From contig CABQCA010000031.1 in NCBI GenBank assembly GCA_902462525.1, positions 1 through 17,764 of the forward strand: a stretch of DNA of 17,764 nucleotides, in the 5' to 3' direction. The translations under genes and the position numbers were made by a program. The number at the start of each line of letters is the position of its first letter. Position 1 is the first letter of the stretch. Below the pieces are notes generated by a model, which had not been told where the DNA came from, ran no database searches, and was given only the letters and a program-made list of their open reading frames with translations. The stretch comes from an uncultured Porphyromonadaceae bacterium. GTDB taxonomy: Bacteria; Bacteroidota; Bacteroidia; Bacteroidales; Muribaculaceae. Positions 1 to 7,270 of this stretch are shown piece after piece.

Positions 1-18
1 TTTTCTCCGCTACCGACG

Positions 19-870
19 ATGAAAATATTTAATAATATTGTGGCCGCCGCCATGCTTATGGTGGCAGCGTCGGCGGCCGGGCAGTCGCCTGACGACAGAC
101 CCGAACGCCCCGTGCTGTCGGCCTACACTCTTGAAGCGGGCTCCGCGCATCTTGCCGAAACCTACCTCTCACCGCTGAAATATTCCGGCTGGAACATAGC
201 CCTTGGCTACGAACGCATGCAGAGCATGCGTTTTTCGCCCGAACGATGGGTGATGCAGCTTCAGAGCCGGCTCGATTTGCAGCGCACACAGAATCCGGCC
301 CGGAACGCCCGCATGTTGGGTCTCCAATTCGACCTCCGCTGGGGCATGGCGCACCGTTGGCGCTTTGCCGAAGGATGGAGCGTATTTGCCGGCGGAAGTA
401 CCGGTGTCACCGCCGGTGCCATCTACAACACCCGCAACAGCAACAACCCCGTGGCCGCGAAAGCAGCCTGGACAGTCAATGCTCTGGGAGCAGTGGCATG
501 GAACGGCCGCTTCGGGCATCTGCCGCTTTGTGCGCGCTATCAGGCCGAAATGCCGCTTACCGGTGTCTTTTTCTCTCCGGCTTACGGCGAACTTTACTAC
601 GAGATATATCTTGGCAACCACAGCGGCCTTGTGCGCGGAGCATGGCCCGGCAACTACTTTGGCCTGAACAATATGCTGAGCGTCGACCTGCGTTTCGGTC
701 GCACGACTCTTCGCCTCGGTTACCGCTGCAACATTCTCTCGACAAAGGCCTCGCACATTGTCACCCGCCGTGTCGAGCACTCGGCTGTCGTCGGTCTGGT
801 GTGCGAATGGCTGTCGCTGGGCCCGGATGCCGCCAAAAAGAATCCACGAATCATAAACGCTCTCTATTGA
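19..870 (+). CDS. DUF3316-like outer-membrane beta-barrel protein
   Basis: This 283-residue protein starts with a classical signal peptide (MKIFNN, then an Ala/Met/Val-rich core) that probably ends at about residue 21, before Gln-Ser-Pro. The mature part is rich in alternating aromatic and polar strands with many Gly, Tyr and Trp residues. It keeps a Tyr-Leu-Ser-Pro-Leu segment near the N-terminus that I associate with the DUF3316 family of Bacteroidales. No catalytic motif is visible, and the function of that family is not known to me. An outer-membrane barrel is inferred from composition and signal peptide only. Only 18 bases precede the ATG, so the promoter and any upstream operon partner lie outside the window. 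The next gene begins 1 bp after the stop, which points to co-transcription. Confidence 0.75.
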   Translation: MKIFNNIVAAAMLMVAASAAGQSPDDRPERPVLSAYTLEAGSAHLAETYLSPLKYSGWNIALGYERMQSMRFSPERWVMQLQSRLDLQRTQNPARNARMLGLQFDLRWGMAHRWRFAEGWSVFAGGSTGVTAGAIYNTRNSNNPVAAKAAWTVNALGAVAWNGRFGHLPLCARYQAEMPLTGVFFSPAYGELYYEIYLGNHSGLVRGAWPGNYFGLNNMLSVDLRFGRTTLRLGYRCNILSTKASHIVTRRVEHSAVVGLVCEWLSLGPDAAKKNPRIINALY

Positions 871-871
871 C

Positions 872-1960
872 ATGAATATCCGTAAATTATTCACCAATAT
901 CAAGGTGCTTGCCTCGGCTATGCTCATTTCGGCGGCTTTCGGCGCCTGTCATTCGATAGAGAATTTCGACAATGATCTCTATGGCAATTTTGATGCCCTG
1001 TGGACAGTTCTCGACGAGCACTACTGCTTCTTCGAGAGCAAGGACGTGGACTGGAACGAGGTGGGACAGCGCTATCGCGCAGCTATCAACCCGGAATGGA
1101 AGCAGAAGGAATTTTTCGACCATTGCGCCGCCATGCTCGCCGAACTGAAGGACGGACACACCAATCTGATGTCGTGGTTCAACGTGTCGTACTACCGCAA
1201 ATGGTGGACCGACTATCCGCAGAACTTCAATCTGCGTCTGATTCAGGAACATTATCTTGATTTCGACTATTATTCGGGTTCGGCAGTGATATACAAGATA
1301 CTGGAAGACCGTAATGTAGGCTATATGCGCTATTCTACATTCTCGGCCGCGATAGGGGAGAGCTTTCTCGACGAGATGCTTTATTCGATGCGCGAGACCG
1401 ACGGCCTGATTATCGATGTGCGCGACAACGGCGGCGGCGACATGACAAATGTGGAGAGTCTTGTGTCGCGTTTTATCGACAGCCGTATTCTTGCCGGATA
1501 TATCACCCACAAGACCGGCCCGGGACATAACGATTTTTCCGATCCGTATGCCTTTTATATCGACCCGAATACCAACCATGTGCGCTGGCTCAAACATGTG
1601 ATAGTGCTCACCAACCGAAGTACCTTCAGCGCAGCCAACAACTTTGTGTCGGTGATGAAATCGCTGCCCCACGTGCTTGTCATCGGCGATGTGACAGGTG
1701 GCGGCAGCGGTATGCCATATTCGTCGGAGATACCATGCGGCTGGGCGGTGCGTTTCTCGGCTTCACCGGTCTACGACGCCGAGATGCATCTCACCGAGCA
1801 CGGTGTGGTGCCTTCGGAGGGTGGAAAAATCGACATGGATCCCGAAGCCGAGGCCCGTGGAATCGACACTATTCTCGAATTCGCCATCAAGGTGCTCAAC
1901 GACAATGCTCCCAAAGACGACAAGGACTCCAAATCAAGATCGACTTTAACTATCGGATAG
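872..1960 (+). CDS. S41-family (tricorn/CtpA-like) peptidase, lipoprotein
   Basis: The protein has 362 residues. The N-terminus is a lipoprotein signal ending Ala-Phe-Gly-Ala-Cys, with Cys26 the likely lipidated residue, so the enzyme probably sits in the envelope. Residues about 37-100 resemble the helical domain before the S41 core in tricorn-like proteases and end in Asp-Gly-His (94-96). The core shows IDVRDNGGG at 181-189, the presumed nucleophile Ser253 in Thr-Phe-Ser-Ala-Ala-Asn, and a GDVTGGG loop at 272-278. Only about 50 residues separate the DGH motif from the core strand, too few for a PDZ domain, so substrate binding must differ from CtpA. The His and Ser fit a tricorn-type active site better than the Ser-Lys dyad of CtpA, which is inference. 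The ATG lies 1 bp after the DUF3316-like gene, so the two are probably one functional unit. Confidence 0.88.
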   Translation: MNIRKLFTNIKVLASAMLISAAFGACHSIENFDNDLYGNFDALWTVLDEHYCFFESKDVDWNEVGQRYRAAINPEWKQKEFFDHCAAMLAELKDGHTNLMSWFNVSYYRKWWTDYPQNFNLRLIQEHYLDFDYYSGSAVIYKILEDRNVGYMRYSTFSAAIGESFLDEMLYSMRETDGLIIDVRDNGGGDMTNVESLVSRFIDSRILAGYITHKTGPGHNDFSDPYAFYIDPNTNHVRWLKHVIVLTNRSTFSAANNFVSVMKSLPHVLVIGDVTGGGSGMPYSSEIPCGWAVRFSASPVYDAEMHLTEHGVVPSEGGKIDMDPEAEARGIDTILEFAIKVLNDNAPKDDKDSKSRSTLTIG

Positions 1961-1971
1961 ATTGCCTGACT

Positions 1972-2853
1972 ATGATAACGACACTGAAAAACGATTTGCT
2001 TACCGTGACGATCGATACTCACGGGGCCGAACTGCAGAGTATAAAAGCCAACCGGACTGGATATGAATATCTCTGGCATGGCGACAAGTCCTTCTGGGGG
2101 CGTCGCTCGCCGGTGCTGTTCCCGATAGTCGGCTCGGTGTGGAACGGCAAATACCGCATGGATGGCCGTGAATATTCCCTTGGCCAGCACGGATTTGCCC
2201 GTGACCGCGATTTTGAAATCGTGGACGATACTCCCGACGATGTAGCTGCTTTCCGTCTCGAATACGATGATGCCACGCTTGCACTTTTTCCGCGCCGGTT
2301 CCGACTCGACATCAGCTACAGTCTGCAGGGCGAACGTCTTATGGTGATGTGGGAGGTGACGAATCTCGATGATAAAATAATGGCTTTTCAGATCGGTGCC
2401 CACCCGGCGTTCAATTATCCGGCCTTCAGCGCTGCCGATCCTGTGCATGCTTATGCGCTGTTCAATACACGGAATATCGAAAGCGAACGGATTGCCGAAA
2501 AAGGATGTGTGGGCGACGGTACCTGCAAGGTAGGCCTTGACGCCGACGGTATGCTGCCGATCACAGCCGACACTTTCGTCCACAATGCCATCATTCTGGC
2601 CAACAGGCAGGTGAACCGTGTATCGCTGCTCGACAAGGATCATCATCCTTATCTTTCTCTCCTTTTCAACTCGCCGCTTGTGGGGCTGTGGTCGCCATCG
2701 GCCAATGCTCCGTTCATGTGTGTGGAACCATGGTGGGGCCGCTGCGACCGTGTCGGTTTCGAGGGTGACTTTACTGAAAGGGAGCACGTAAATGTACTGG
2801 AGCCGGGACGGACCTTCAGTGCCGGCTACACCATGATTTTCGAAGACATCTGA
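1972..2853 (+). CDS. Aldose 1-epimerase family protein (LacX-type)
   Basis: From the ATG at 1972 the protein has 293 residues, the usual size for the LacX branch of galactose mutarotase-like proteins. These interconvert alpha and beta anomers of hexoses. There is no signal peptide, so it is cytoplasmic. Expected catalytic positions are present: His73 in GQHGFARD, His144 in GAHPAFNYP, and the presumed general base Glu252 in VEPWWGRCD. The reading frame stays open upstream to 1735, but that stretch overlaps the S41 gene in another frame and encodes Arg-rich nonsense, so I reject the longer form. The start lies 11 bp after the S41 stop, so it probably shares that transcript. The exact sugar substrate cannot be read from sequence. 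Confidence 0.92.
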   Translation: MITTLKNDLLTVTIDTHGAELQSIKANRTGYEYLWHGDKSFWGRRSPVLFPIVGSVWNGKYRMDGREYSLGQHGFARDRDFEIVDDTPDDVAAFRLEYDDATLALFPRRFRLDISYSLQGERLMVMWEVTNLDDKIMAFQIGAHPAFNYPAFSAADPVHAYALFNTRNIESERIAEKGCVGDGTCKVGLDADGMLPITADTFVHNAIILANRQVNRVSLLDKDHHPYLSLLFNSPLVGLWSPSANAPFMCVEPWWGRCDRVGFEGDFTEREHVNVLEPGRTFSAGYTMIFEDI

Positions 2854-2945
2854 TAGCATTGGCTGCTAATTTTCAAACTCTTGAGCCTTCAGGAGTGTTA
2901 TTTTCACAAACCGCGTTGTCGAACAGCGCCAAAACCGTTTTAAAT

Positions 2946-3590
2946 ATGAAACAATTGCGTTCTTTTGTTCTCTTCTTGTGCGCTATTGTGGCTTTCGGCT
3001 GCAGCGCGCAGTATTATGAGGCTGCCAACCAGCTGACCAGCATTCTGTCGCCTATGCTTTCCGGCTCGGCAAACTACCGCGGCTTCGTCGATGTCACAGG
3101 CACAGTGGGTGTGGGGCCTGACCGTGTGGGTTTCGCCGGCATTTCGACTACCCAGGGCTTTCAGTACAACAACTGGTTCTTCATGGGCGCCGGTCTCGGC
3201 ATCGATGTGGCCCACTCGGCAAACTATGAAGGAATGGATGGAGGCAGCATGAAAACTGTCGGTACGCAGGCTATGCTGCCGATTTTTTCTGATTTCCGTT
3301 TTAATATCGGCACAGGTACGTCGGCCGGTGTTTTTATCGACCTTAAGCTTGGTGCCGCATGGTTTCTGGGCGACGGGCATCTGTCAGCCGGAAATGTGCA
3401 AATGGGCCATGGCGCTCAGTTCCTGATGCGTCCGTCGGTGGGAATGCGTTTCCCCATAAGTGCGAACTCAAAGCAGGCTTTCAATGTCGGGGTCACATAC
3501 CAGCTTATTACTTCCGGAAATAATTATACATGGAACGGAAAATCTGTTACTCTAAGCTCGATCGGCGCTTCGCTTTCATTCGAATGGTAA
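2946..3590 (+). CDS. Putative outer-membrane beta-barrel protein, function unknown
   Basis: The chosen start at 2946 gives 214 residues with a signal peptide (MKQLRSFVLFLC, cleavage probably after Cys-Ser-Ala and before Gln22). An upstream TTG at 2859 is in frame but would place 29 non-signal residues before it, so it is rejected. Cys19 in Ala-Phe-Gly-Cys is a weak lipobox alternative. The mature sequence is Gly- and aromatic-rich with alternating strands (for example YNNWFFMGAGLGIDV) and ends in a short strand closing with Phe-Glu-Trp, which fits a small outer-membrane barrel. I recognise no named family with certainty. A 92-bp gap separates it from the epimerase gene. It contains only an imperfect -7 element (TAATTTTC at 2867-2874), so an internal promoter is possible but unproven. 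Confidence 0.72.
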   Translation: MKQLRSFVLFLCAIVAFGCSAQYYEAANQLTSILSPMLSGSANYRGFVDVTGTVGVGPDRVGFAGISTTQGFQYNNWFFMGAGLGIDVAHSANYEGMDGGSMKTVGTQAMLPIFSDFRFNIGTGTSAGVFIDLKLGAAWFLGDGHLSAGNVQMGHGAQFLMRPSVGMRFPISANSKQAFNVGVTYQLITSGNNYTWNGKSVTLSSIGASLSFEW

Positions 3591-3610
3591 CGTCCTAACT
3601 TTCTTTCCAA

Positions 3611-5110
3611 ATGTCAATCAACAAAATCACATTTACAATTGCGCTGTGCCTTGTTGCCGCTTCGGTCTCGGCCCAGACCTTCACATGCTATACCACTACT
3701 CCCGACGAAGTGTGGAGTCAGAGCACTGTGCGGACACATAGTAAAGCCGCTGCTTCGCCCGTTATTGAAGACGGTGACAGCAACGAAGGCCACGAATTTG
3801 CGGCTTGGGGAACGTGCTTCAACGAACTCGATCTCGACGCCATTTCCATGCTCACAGCCGATGAGCAGCAGAAAATAATGCACGATATTTTCGCCCCCGA
3901 CGGCGACCTGCGCTTCACCCGCGGACGCCTCACCATGAACGCCAACGACTACAGCCGTGCCTGGTACTCGTGCGACACCGTGCCCGGCGATTTTTCTCTT
4001 CAGCATTTTAATATCGAGCACGACAAGGACAATGTGATAAAACTTATCAGAATGGCGCAGAAGGAACAGCCTGCTCTCACATTCTGGATGTCGCCCTGGT
4101 CGCCACCGACATGGATGAAAGTGAATCAGGACTATCCCGTTCTCAGCAGCCGCTGGAATAACCAGCCCAAGGAACGGGACGCGCTTCTTTTCGGAACCGA
4201 TGAAAACACTGACCCCGATGAAATGAAACTACAGGGCGAAAGAGGCAACAAATTTCCCCGACGGCTTGCCACTCAGAACTATTTTATTCAGGATCCGCGC
4301 TATCTGCAGGCCTATGCCGATATGTTCTGCCGTTTCATCGATCTTTACGCTGAGGAGAATATTCCCGTCGACATGGTGATGTACCAGAACGAAGCCTACT
4401 CCTACACACCCTATCCGGGCTGCGCATGGACTGCCGACGGTACTATCCGCTTCAATCGCGACTACCTCGCGCCGACGCTTGCGATGAAACATCCTGAGGT
4501 GAAGCTATATATAGGCACTTTCAACACCAACCGCGGCGACTATGTCGACAAAATCGTGTCGGCCCTTGCCGATACCGTGCAGGGCATAGGTTTCCAGTGG
4601 GAAGGCCGTGAGAATCTCGATTCCATTCGTGAGAAGTTCCCTCAGCTGCATCTTGTAAGCAGCGAGAGCGAGTGCGGTAACGGCAGCATGGACTGGAACG
4701 CCGGCGAGCACACTTTTTTCCTGCTCAATGAATATGTGGGACGGGGCTGCGACGAATATTTCATCTGGAACTTCATTCTTCCCGACAACGGTCGAAGCCC
4801 CTGGGACTGGCGGCAGAACGCTCTTGTGCAGGTCGACTCCAAGGCGAAAACCTACCGCTATACTCCCGAATATTACGGCGTGAAGCATTTCTCGCATTTC
4901 GTGGAGCCCGGCAGCCGAATGGTAGGTTTCAAGCCTCTCGACAAGGAAGAAGGCACACAGGCTATCGTTTTCCGTCGTCCCGACGGCAAGTATGTGGTGA
5001 TAGCGGGAAACCGCTCTGAAACATCGAAAAAAATGACAGTGAAAGTGGACCGTCGCTTCCTGAATCTCAATGTTGCGCCGAAATCGATGAATACTCTTGT
5101 AGAGCGATGA
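3611..5110 (+). CDS. Secreted glycoside hydrolase family 30 enzyme
   Basis: This is a 499-residue protein with a signal peptide ending Ser-Val-Ser-Ala-Gln (cleavage near residue 21). The layout is that of GH30, a TIM barrel with a flanking beta domain whose C-terminal part is residues about 410-499. Visible landmarks are FAAWGTCFNEL near 63-73, WMSPWSPPTWMK at 159-170, MYQNEAYSY with presumed acid/base Glu261, and LVSSESECG with presumed nucleophile Glu352. GH30 enzymes hydrolyse beta-linked glucosyl, glucuronoxylan or related glycans. The subfamily and substrate are not clear from sequence alone. The acid/base motif is Gln-Asn-Glu-Ala rather than the commoner Gln-Asn-Glu-Pro. It lies 20 bp after the barrel gene and 37 bp before the TlpA-like lipoprotein. 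No SusC/SusD genes accompany it, so it is not in a typical polysaccharide utilisation locus. Confidence 0.9.
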   Translation: MSINKITFTIALCLVAASVSAQTFTCYTTTPDEVWSQSTVRTHSKAAASPVIEDGDSNEGHEFAAWGTCFNELDLDAISMLTADEQQKIMHDIFAPDGDLRFTRGRLTMNANDYSRAWYSCDTVPGDFSLQHFNIEHDKDNVIKLIRMAQKEQPALTFWMSPWSPPTWMKVNQDYPVLSSRWNNQPKERDALLFGTDENTDPDEMKLQGERGNKFPRRLATQNYFIQDPRYLQAYADMFCRFIDLYAEENIPVDMVMYQNEAYSYTPYPGCAWTADGTIRFNRDYLAPTLAMKHPEVKLYIGTFNTNRGDYVDKIVSALADTVQGIGFQWEGRENLDSIREKFPQLHLVSSESECGNGSMDWNAGEHTFFLLNEYVGRGCDEYFIWNFILPDNGRSPWDWRQNALVQVDSKAKTYRYTPEYYGVKHFSHFVEPGSRMVGFKPLDKEEGTQAIVFRRPDGKYVVIAGNRSETSKKMTVKVDRRFLNLNVAPKSMNTLVER

Positions 5111-5147
5111 TAATTAACTTTAACCTTTCACCATTCACATTGAAATC

Positions 5148-7028
5148 ATGAACAAAAAAATTCTCCTCGCGGTTGCAGCTGTCGTGGCGCTTTTTGTGTC
5201 GTCATGCTCGCAGTTCAACAACCGCGGCACCGTCGACAAGCCTCTTATCGGAGCCGCGAACACCGTCAATCTTTCGTTTGACAAAATCGAGCTTACCGAC
5301 TCGGCGACAACCCTCTATGGCATTATCCATTTCCGTCCGGGCTGGTGGGTGCGCCTTTCGGATACCAGTGCCATCGTTGCCGATGGTCAGACTTACACCG
5401 TGACTGCTTTCGACGGCATTGTTCCCGACGAGCAGGTGACAATGCCCGATTCGGGCGTCGTACACTTCACAATGACCTTTCCGCCGATTCCTTCCGATGT
5501 ACGCAGCATCGATTTTACCGAAGCCACTCCTGACGGCTGGCAACTATGGGACATAGACCTCACCGGCAAGGATAACCTCGATAAATATATGGCCGCACTG
5601 CCCCGTGAAGTCCTCGACATCGACCCCGAAGCGACTATTCCGCCGGTGGAATTCAAATTCGACACAACAACAGTGCGTGTTCACCTTATGGGCTACCGTC
5701 CCGAGATGGGCGACCGCCTCGGCTGGGGCACGAACAGCCTTCATGGTCAGAAATATACACTTGAGGATGAATATGCGGAAATCGATTCGGACGGTGTTGC
5801 CGAAGTGCGGTTCGCACTGTCTGCTCCTGCCGAATTTTTTATCATGGGAGGTTCTTTTCTGAGGCTTCCTTCCGGCGGAACTATTGTTGCTCCGGGCGAA
5901 ACCGCCGACCTATACATCAATACACGCTACTCGGGTATGGCCAACATGGCCGTACGCGACGGTGTGGATCCGGATGCCGGTGCCCTTGTCGCAACCCGGG
6001 CTAAAGGTGTGTATCCCTACCTCGGCGCAGCAAAGGACTCGCAGCTGCTGCAGGTGTACAGCGGAACTTTCGGCGACTATCATATGAACGGCGACGAGTA
6101 CACCGCTTATCTTCTTGAACAGTACAAAGCAGTGAAGGATTCTATTGAAAACGATACGACTCTCTCGCCCGCAAAGCAGGCCCTTCTGATGAGCAACCTC
6201 AAGGCCGGTGTCGCCTCCGCTGCGAGCAATGCCAAAGGTGTGCTGTGGAGTAATTACTACAGGACCAACGGACGTGCTCCCGAAAATGTCGAAAAAGAAA
6301 TTCCTGTCAAACTTTCAACAGAGAATATCAGAGCTGTCGGAGAACTGGTCGATTTTAATGACTCTACCATCCTTCTTTCGGAATTTATAAGCAGTTTTTC
6401 CGACGGACAATTATGGAAAGATGCTGGCGTCGACACGGGTTTGCTTGAGGTCGTCGGCCTCTACGGCAAAGCCTATGAGGATGCCGAAGAAGACGGTGTT
6501 GTAGAAGCCGCCCTGCTCGATTCGCTCCGCATTCTCAGTCCGGCTATGGCCGACGAAGTTGGGGCTGTGGCCGAGGCCGTAAAGGCCCGTCTTGCCGCCA
6601 TCGACTACAGCGGTATCTCCACTACTCCTGATGTGGCAAACGACAAACTGTTCGATGCTATTGTGGCCCCGTATCGCGGCAAAGTGGTGATGGTCGACCT
6701 CTGGAACACATGGTGCGGTCCTTGCCGTGCCGCGCTGAAGGCCAACGAGCCCGAAAAGGACGGCGATTTGTCGAGTGACGATATTGTGTGGATCTATATT
6801 GCCGACGAATCGTCGCCTGTCGAACAGTATACCAGAATGATAAAGAATATCCGTGGCATTCACTACCGTGTCGGCGAAGATCAGATCAGAACTATCCGCG
6901 ACAGTTTCAGTGTCGACGGGATTCCCTATTATATTCTCGTTGACCGCAACGGTAAAGCAACAGGCCGTCCCGACCTTCGCGACCACAGTGCCTTCAAGAA
7001 AGCTATTATCAACGAGCTTGCCCGTTGA
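5148..7028 (+). CDS. TlpA-like thioredoxin-fold lipoprotein with large N-terminal beta domains
   Basis: The 626-residue product begins with a lipoprotein signal (Phe-Val-Ser-Ser-Cys, lipid Cys20). Residues about 40-140 and 165-275 look like two beta-sandwich regions, the second resembling the DUF4369-like domains often found before TlpA domains in Bacteroidota. Residues about 300-480 are largely helical. The C-terminal 120 residues form a TlpA/thioredoxin-like domain with Trp-Cys-Gly-Pro-Cys at 522-526 and the expected cis-Pro in VDGIPYYILVD. Proteins of this type act in the periplasm as thiol-disulphide reductants or isomerases with undefined partners. No further Cys is apparent in the mature chain beyond Cys20, Cys523 and Cys526. 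The ATG is 37 bp after the GH30 stop. The stop at 7026-7028 abuts the palindromic repeat array. Confidence 0.88.
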   Translation: MNKKILLAVAAVVALFVSSCSQFNNRGTVDKPLIGAANTVNLSFDKIELTDSATTLYGIIHFRPGWWVRLSDTSAIVADGQTYTVTAFDGIVPDEQVTMPDSGVVHFTMTFPPIPSDVRSIDFTEATPDGWQLWDIDLTGKDNLDKYMAALPREVLDIDPEATIPPVEFKFDTTTVRVHLMGYRPEMGDRLGWGTNSLHGQKYTLEDEYAEIDSDGVAEVRFALSAPAEFFIMGGSFLRLPSGGTIVAPGETADLYINTRYSGMANMAVRDGVDPDAGALVATRAKGVYPYLGAAKDSQLLQVYSGTFGDYHMNGDEYTAYLLEQYKAVKDSIENDTTLSPAKQALLMSNLKAGVASAASNAKGVLWSNYYRTNGRAPENVEKEIPVKLSTENIRAVGELVDFNDSTILLSEFISSFSDGQLWKDAGVDTGLLEVVGLYGKAYEDAEEDGVVEAALLDSLRILSPAMADEVGAVAEAVKARLAAIDYSGISTTPDVANDKLFDAIVAPYRGKVVMVDLWNTWCGPCRAALKANEPEKDGDLSSDDIVWIYIADESSPVEQYTRMIKNIRGIHYRVGEDQIRTIRDSFSVDGIPYYILVDRNGKATGRPDLRDHSAFKKAIINELAR

Positions 7029-7270
7029 TTTGGGCTGACAAGCTATTAGGCTATTAGGCTGACGGGCTGACAAGCCGACAGGTTATTAGGCTGATGGGCT
7101 GACAAGCAGACAAGCTATTAGGCTGACGGGCTGTTAAGTTAAATATTTTGGGCTGACAGGAAGCTATCAATAGCAACCTGCCAGCCCATTTACTCGTCAG
7201 CCCGTCAGCCTGTTAGCCCGTCAGCCCGTCAGCTCGTCAGCTCGTCAGCCTAAAAAAGCCCGTCAGCCTA
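7029..7270. repeat. Degenerate 8-bp repeat array arranged as a giant inverted repeat
   Basis: The whole gap between two convergent genes consists of loosely conserved units of about 8 bp. On the left (about 7031-7136) they read GGCTGACG, GGCTGACAA or GGCTATTA. On the right (about 7193-7270) they read as the reverse complement, CGTCAGCC and similar. The two sides can pair: 7049-7074 and 7193-7218 are reverse complements with 23 of 26 positions matching, including the exact 15-mer GGCTGACGGGCTGAC at 7057-7071 against 7196-7210. The array starts directly after one stop codon and includes the stop codon (TAG, - strand) of the other gene. It would form a long 3' structure in both transcripts. Family membership and function are unknown to me. 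Confidence 0.9.
7149..7188. other. Central hairpin of the inverted array
   Basis: At the centre of the array, TGGGCTGACAGG (7149-7160) pairs with CCTGCCAGCCCA (7177-7188) with one mismatch. Inside it, GCTAT (7163-7167) pairs with ATAGC (7170-7174). A symmetrical AA/AA internal loop separates the two stems, and the terminal loop is 2 nt. The structure is nearly the same read from either strand. There is no clear U-tract after it on either strand, so it is better described as a bidirectional 3'-end or RNA-stability structure than as a canonical intrinsic terminator. Confidence 0.7.

Noticed and set aside
1771..2859. - strand open frame over the aldose epimerase (362 codons)
   Set aside because: The + strand encodes a complete LacX-type epimerase with catalytic residues; the antisense product has no family features.
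2859..2945. N-terminal extension of the small barrel gene from TTG
   Set aside because: It would put 29 non-signal residues before a good signal peptide that starts at the ATG at 2946.
3596..3603. TAACTTTC as a -7 element for the GH30 gene
   Set aside because: The last base departs from TAnnTTTG and no -33 TTTG lies at 19-21 bp; co-transcription from upstream is simpler.
5115..5122. TAACTTTA as a -7 element for the TlpA-like gene
   Set aside because: It is imperfect at the last base, and the nearest TTG upstream is only 15 bp away.
19..7028. Polysaccharide utilisation locus
   Set aside because: A GH30 enzyme and an epimerase are present, but there is no SusC/SusD pair, no regulator and no further glycoside hydrolase.
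7029..7270. CRISPR array
   Set aside because: Units are about 8 bp, contiguous, degenerate and inverted halfway; there are no spacers and no cas genes.
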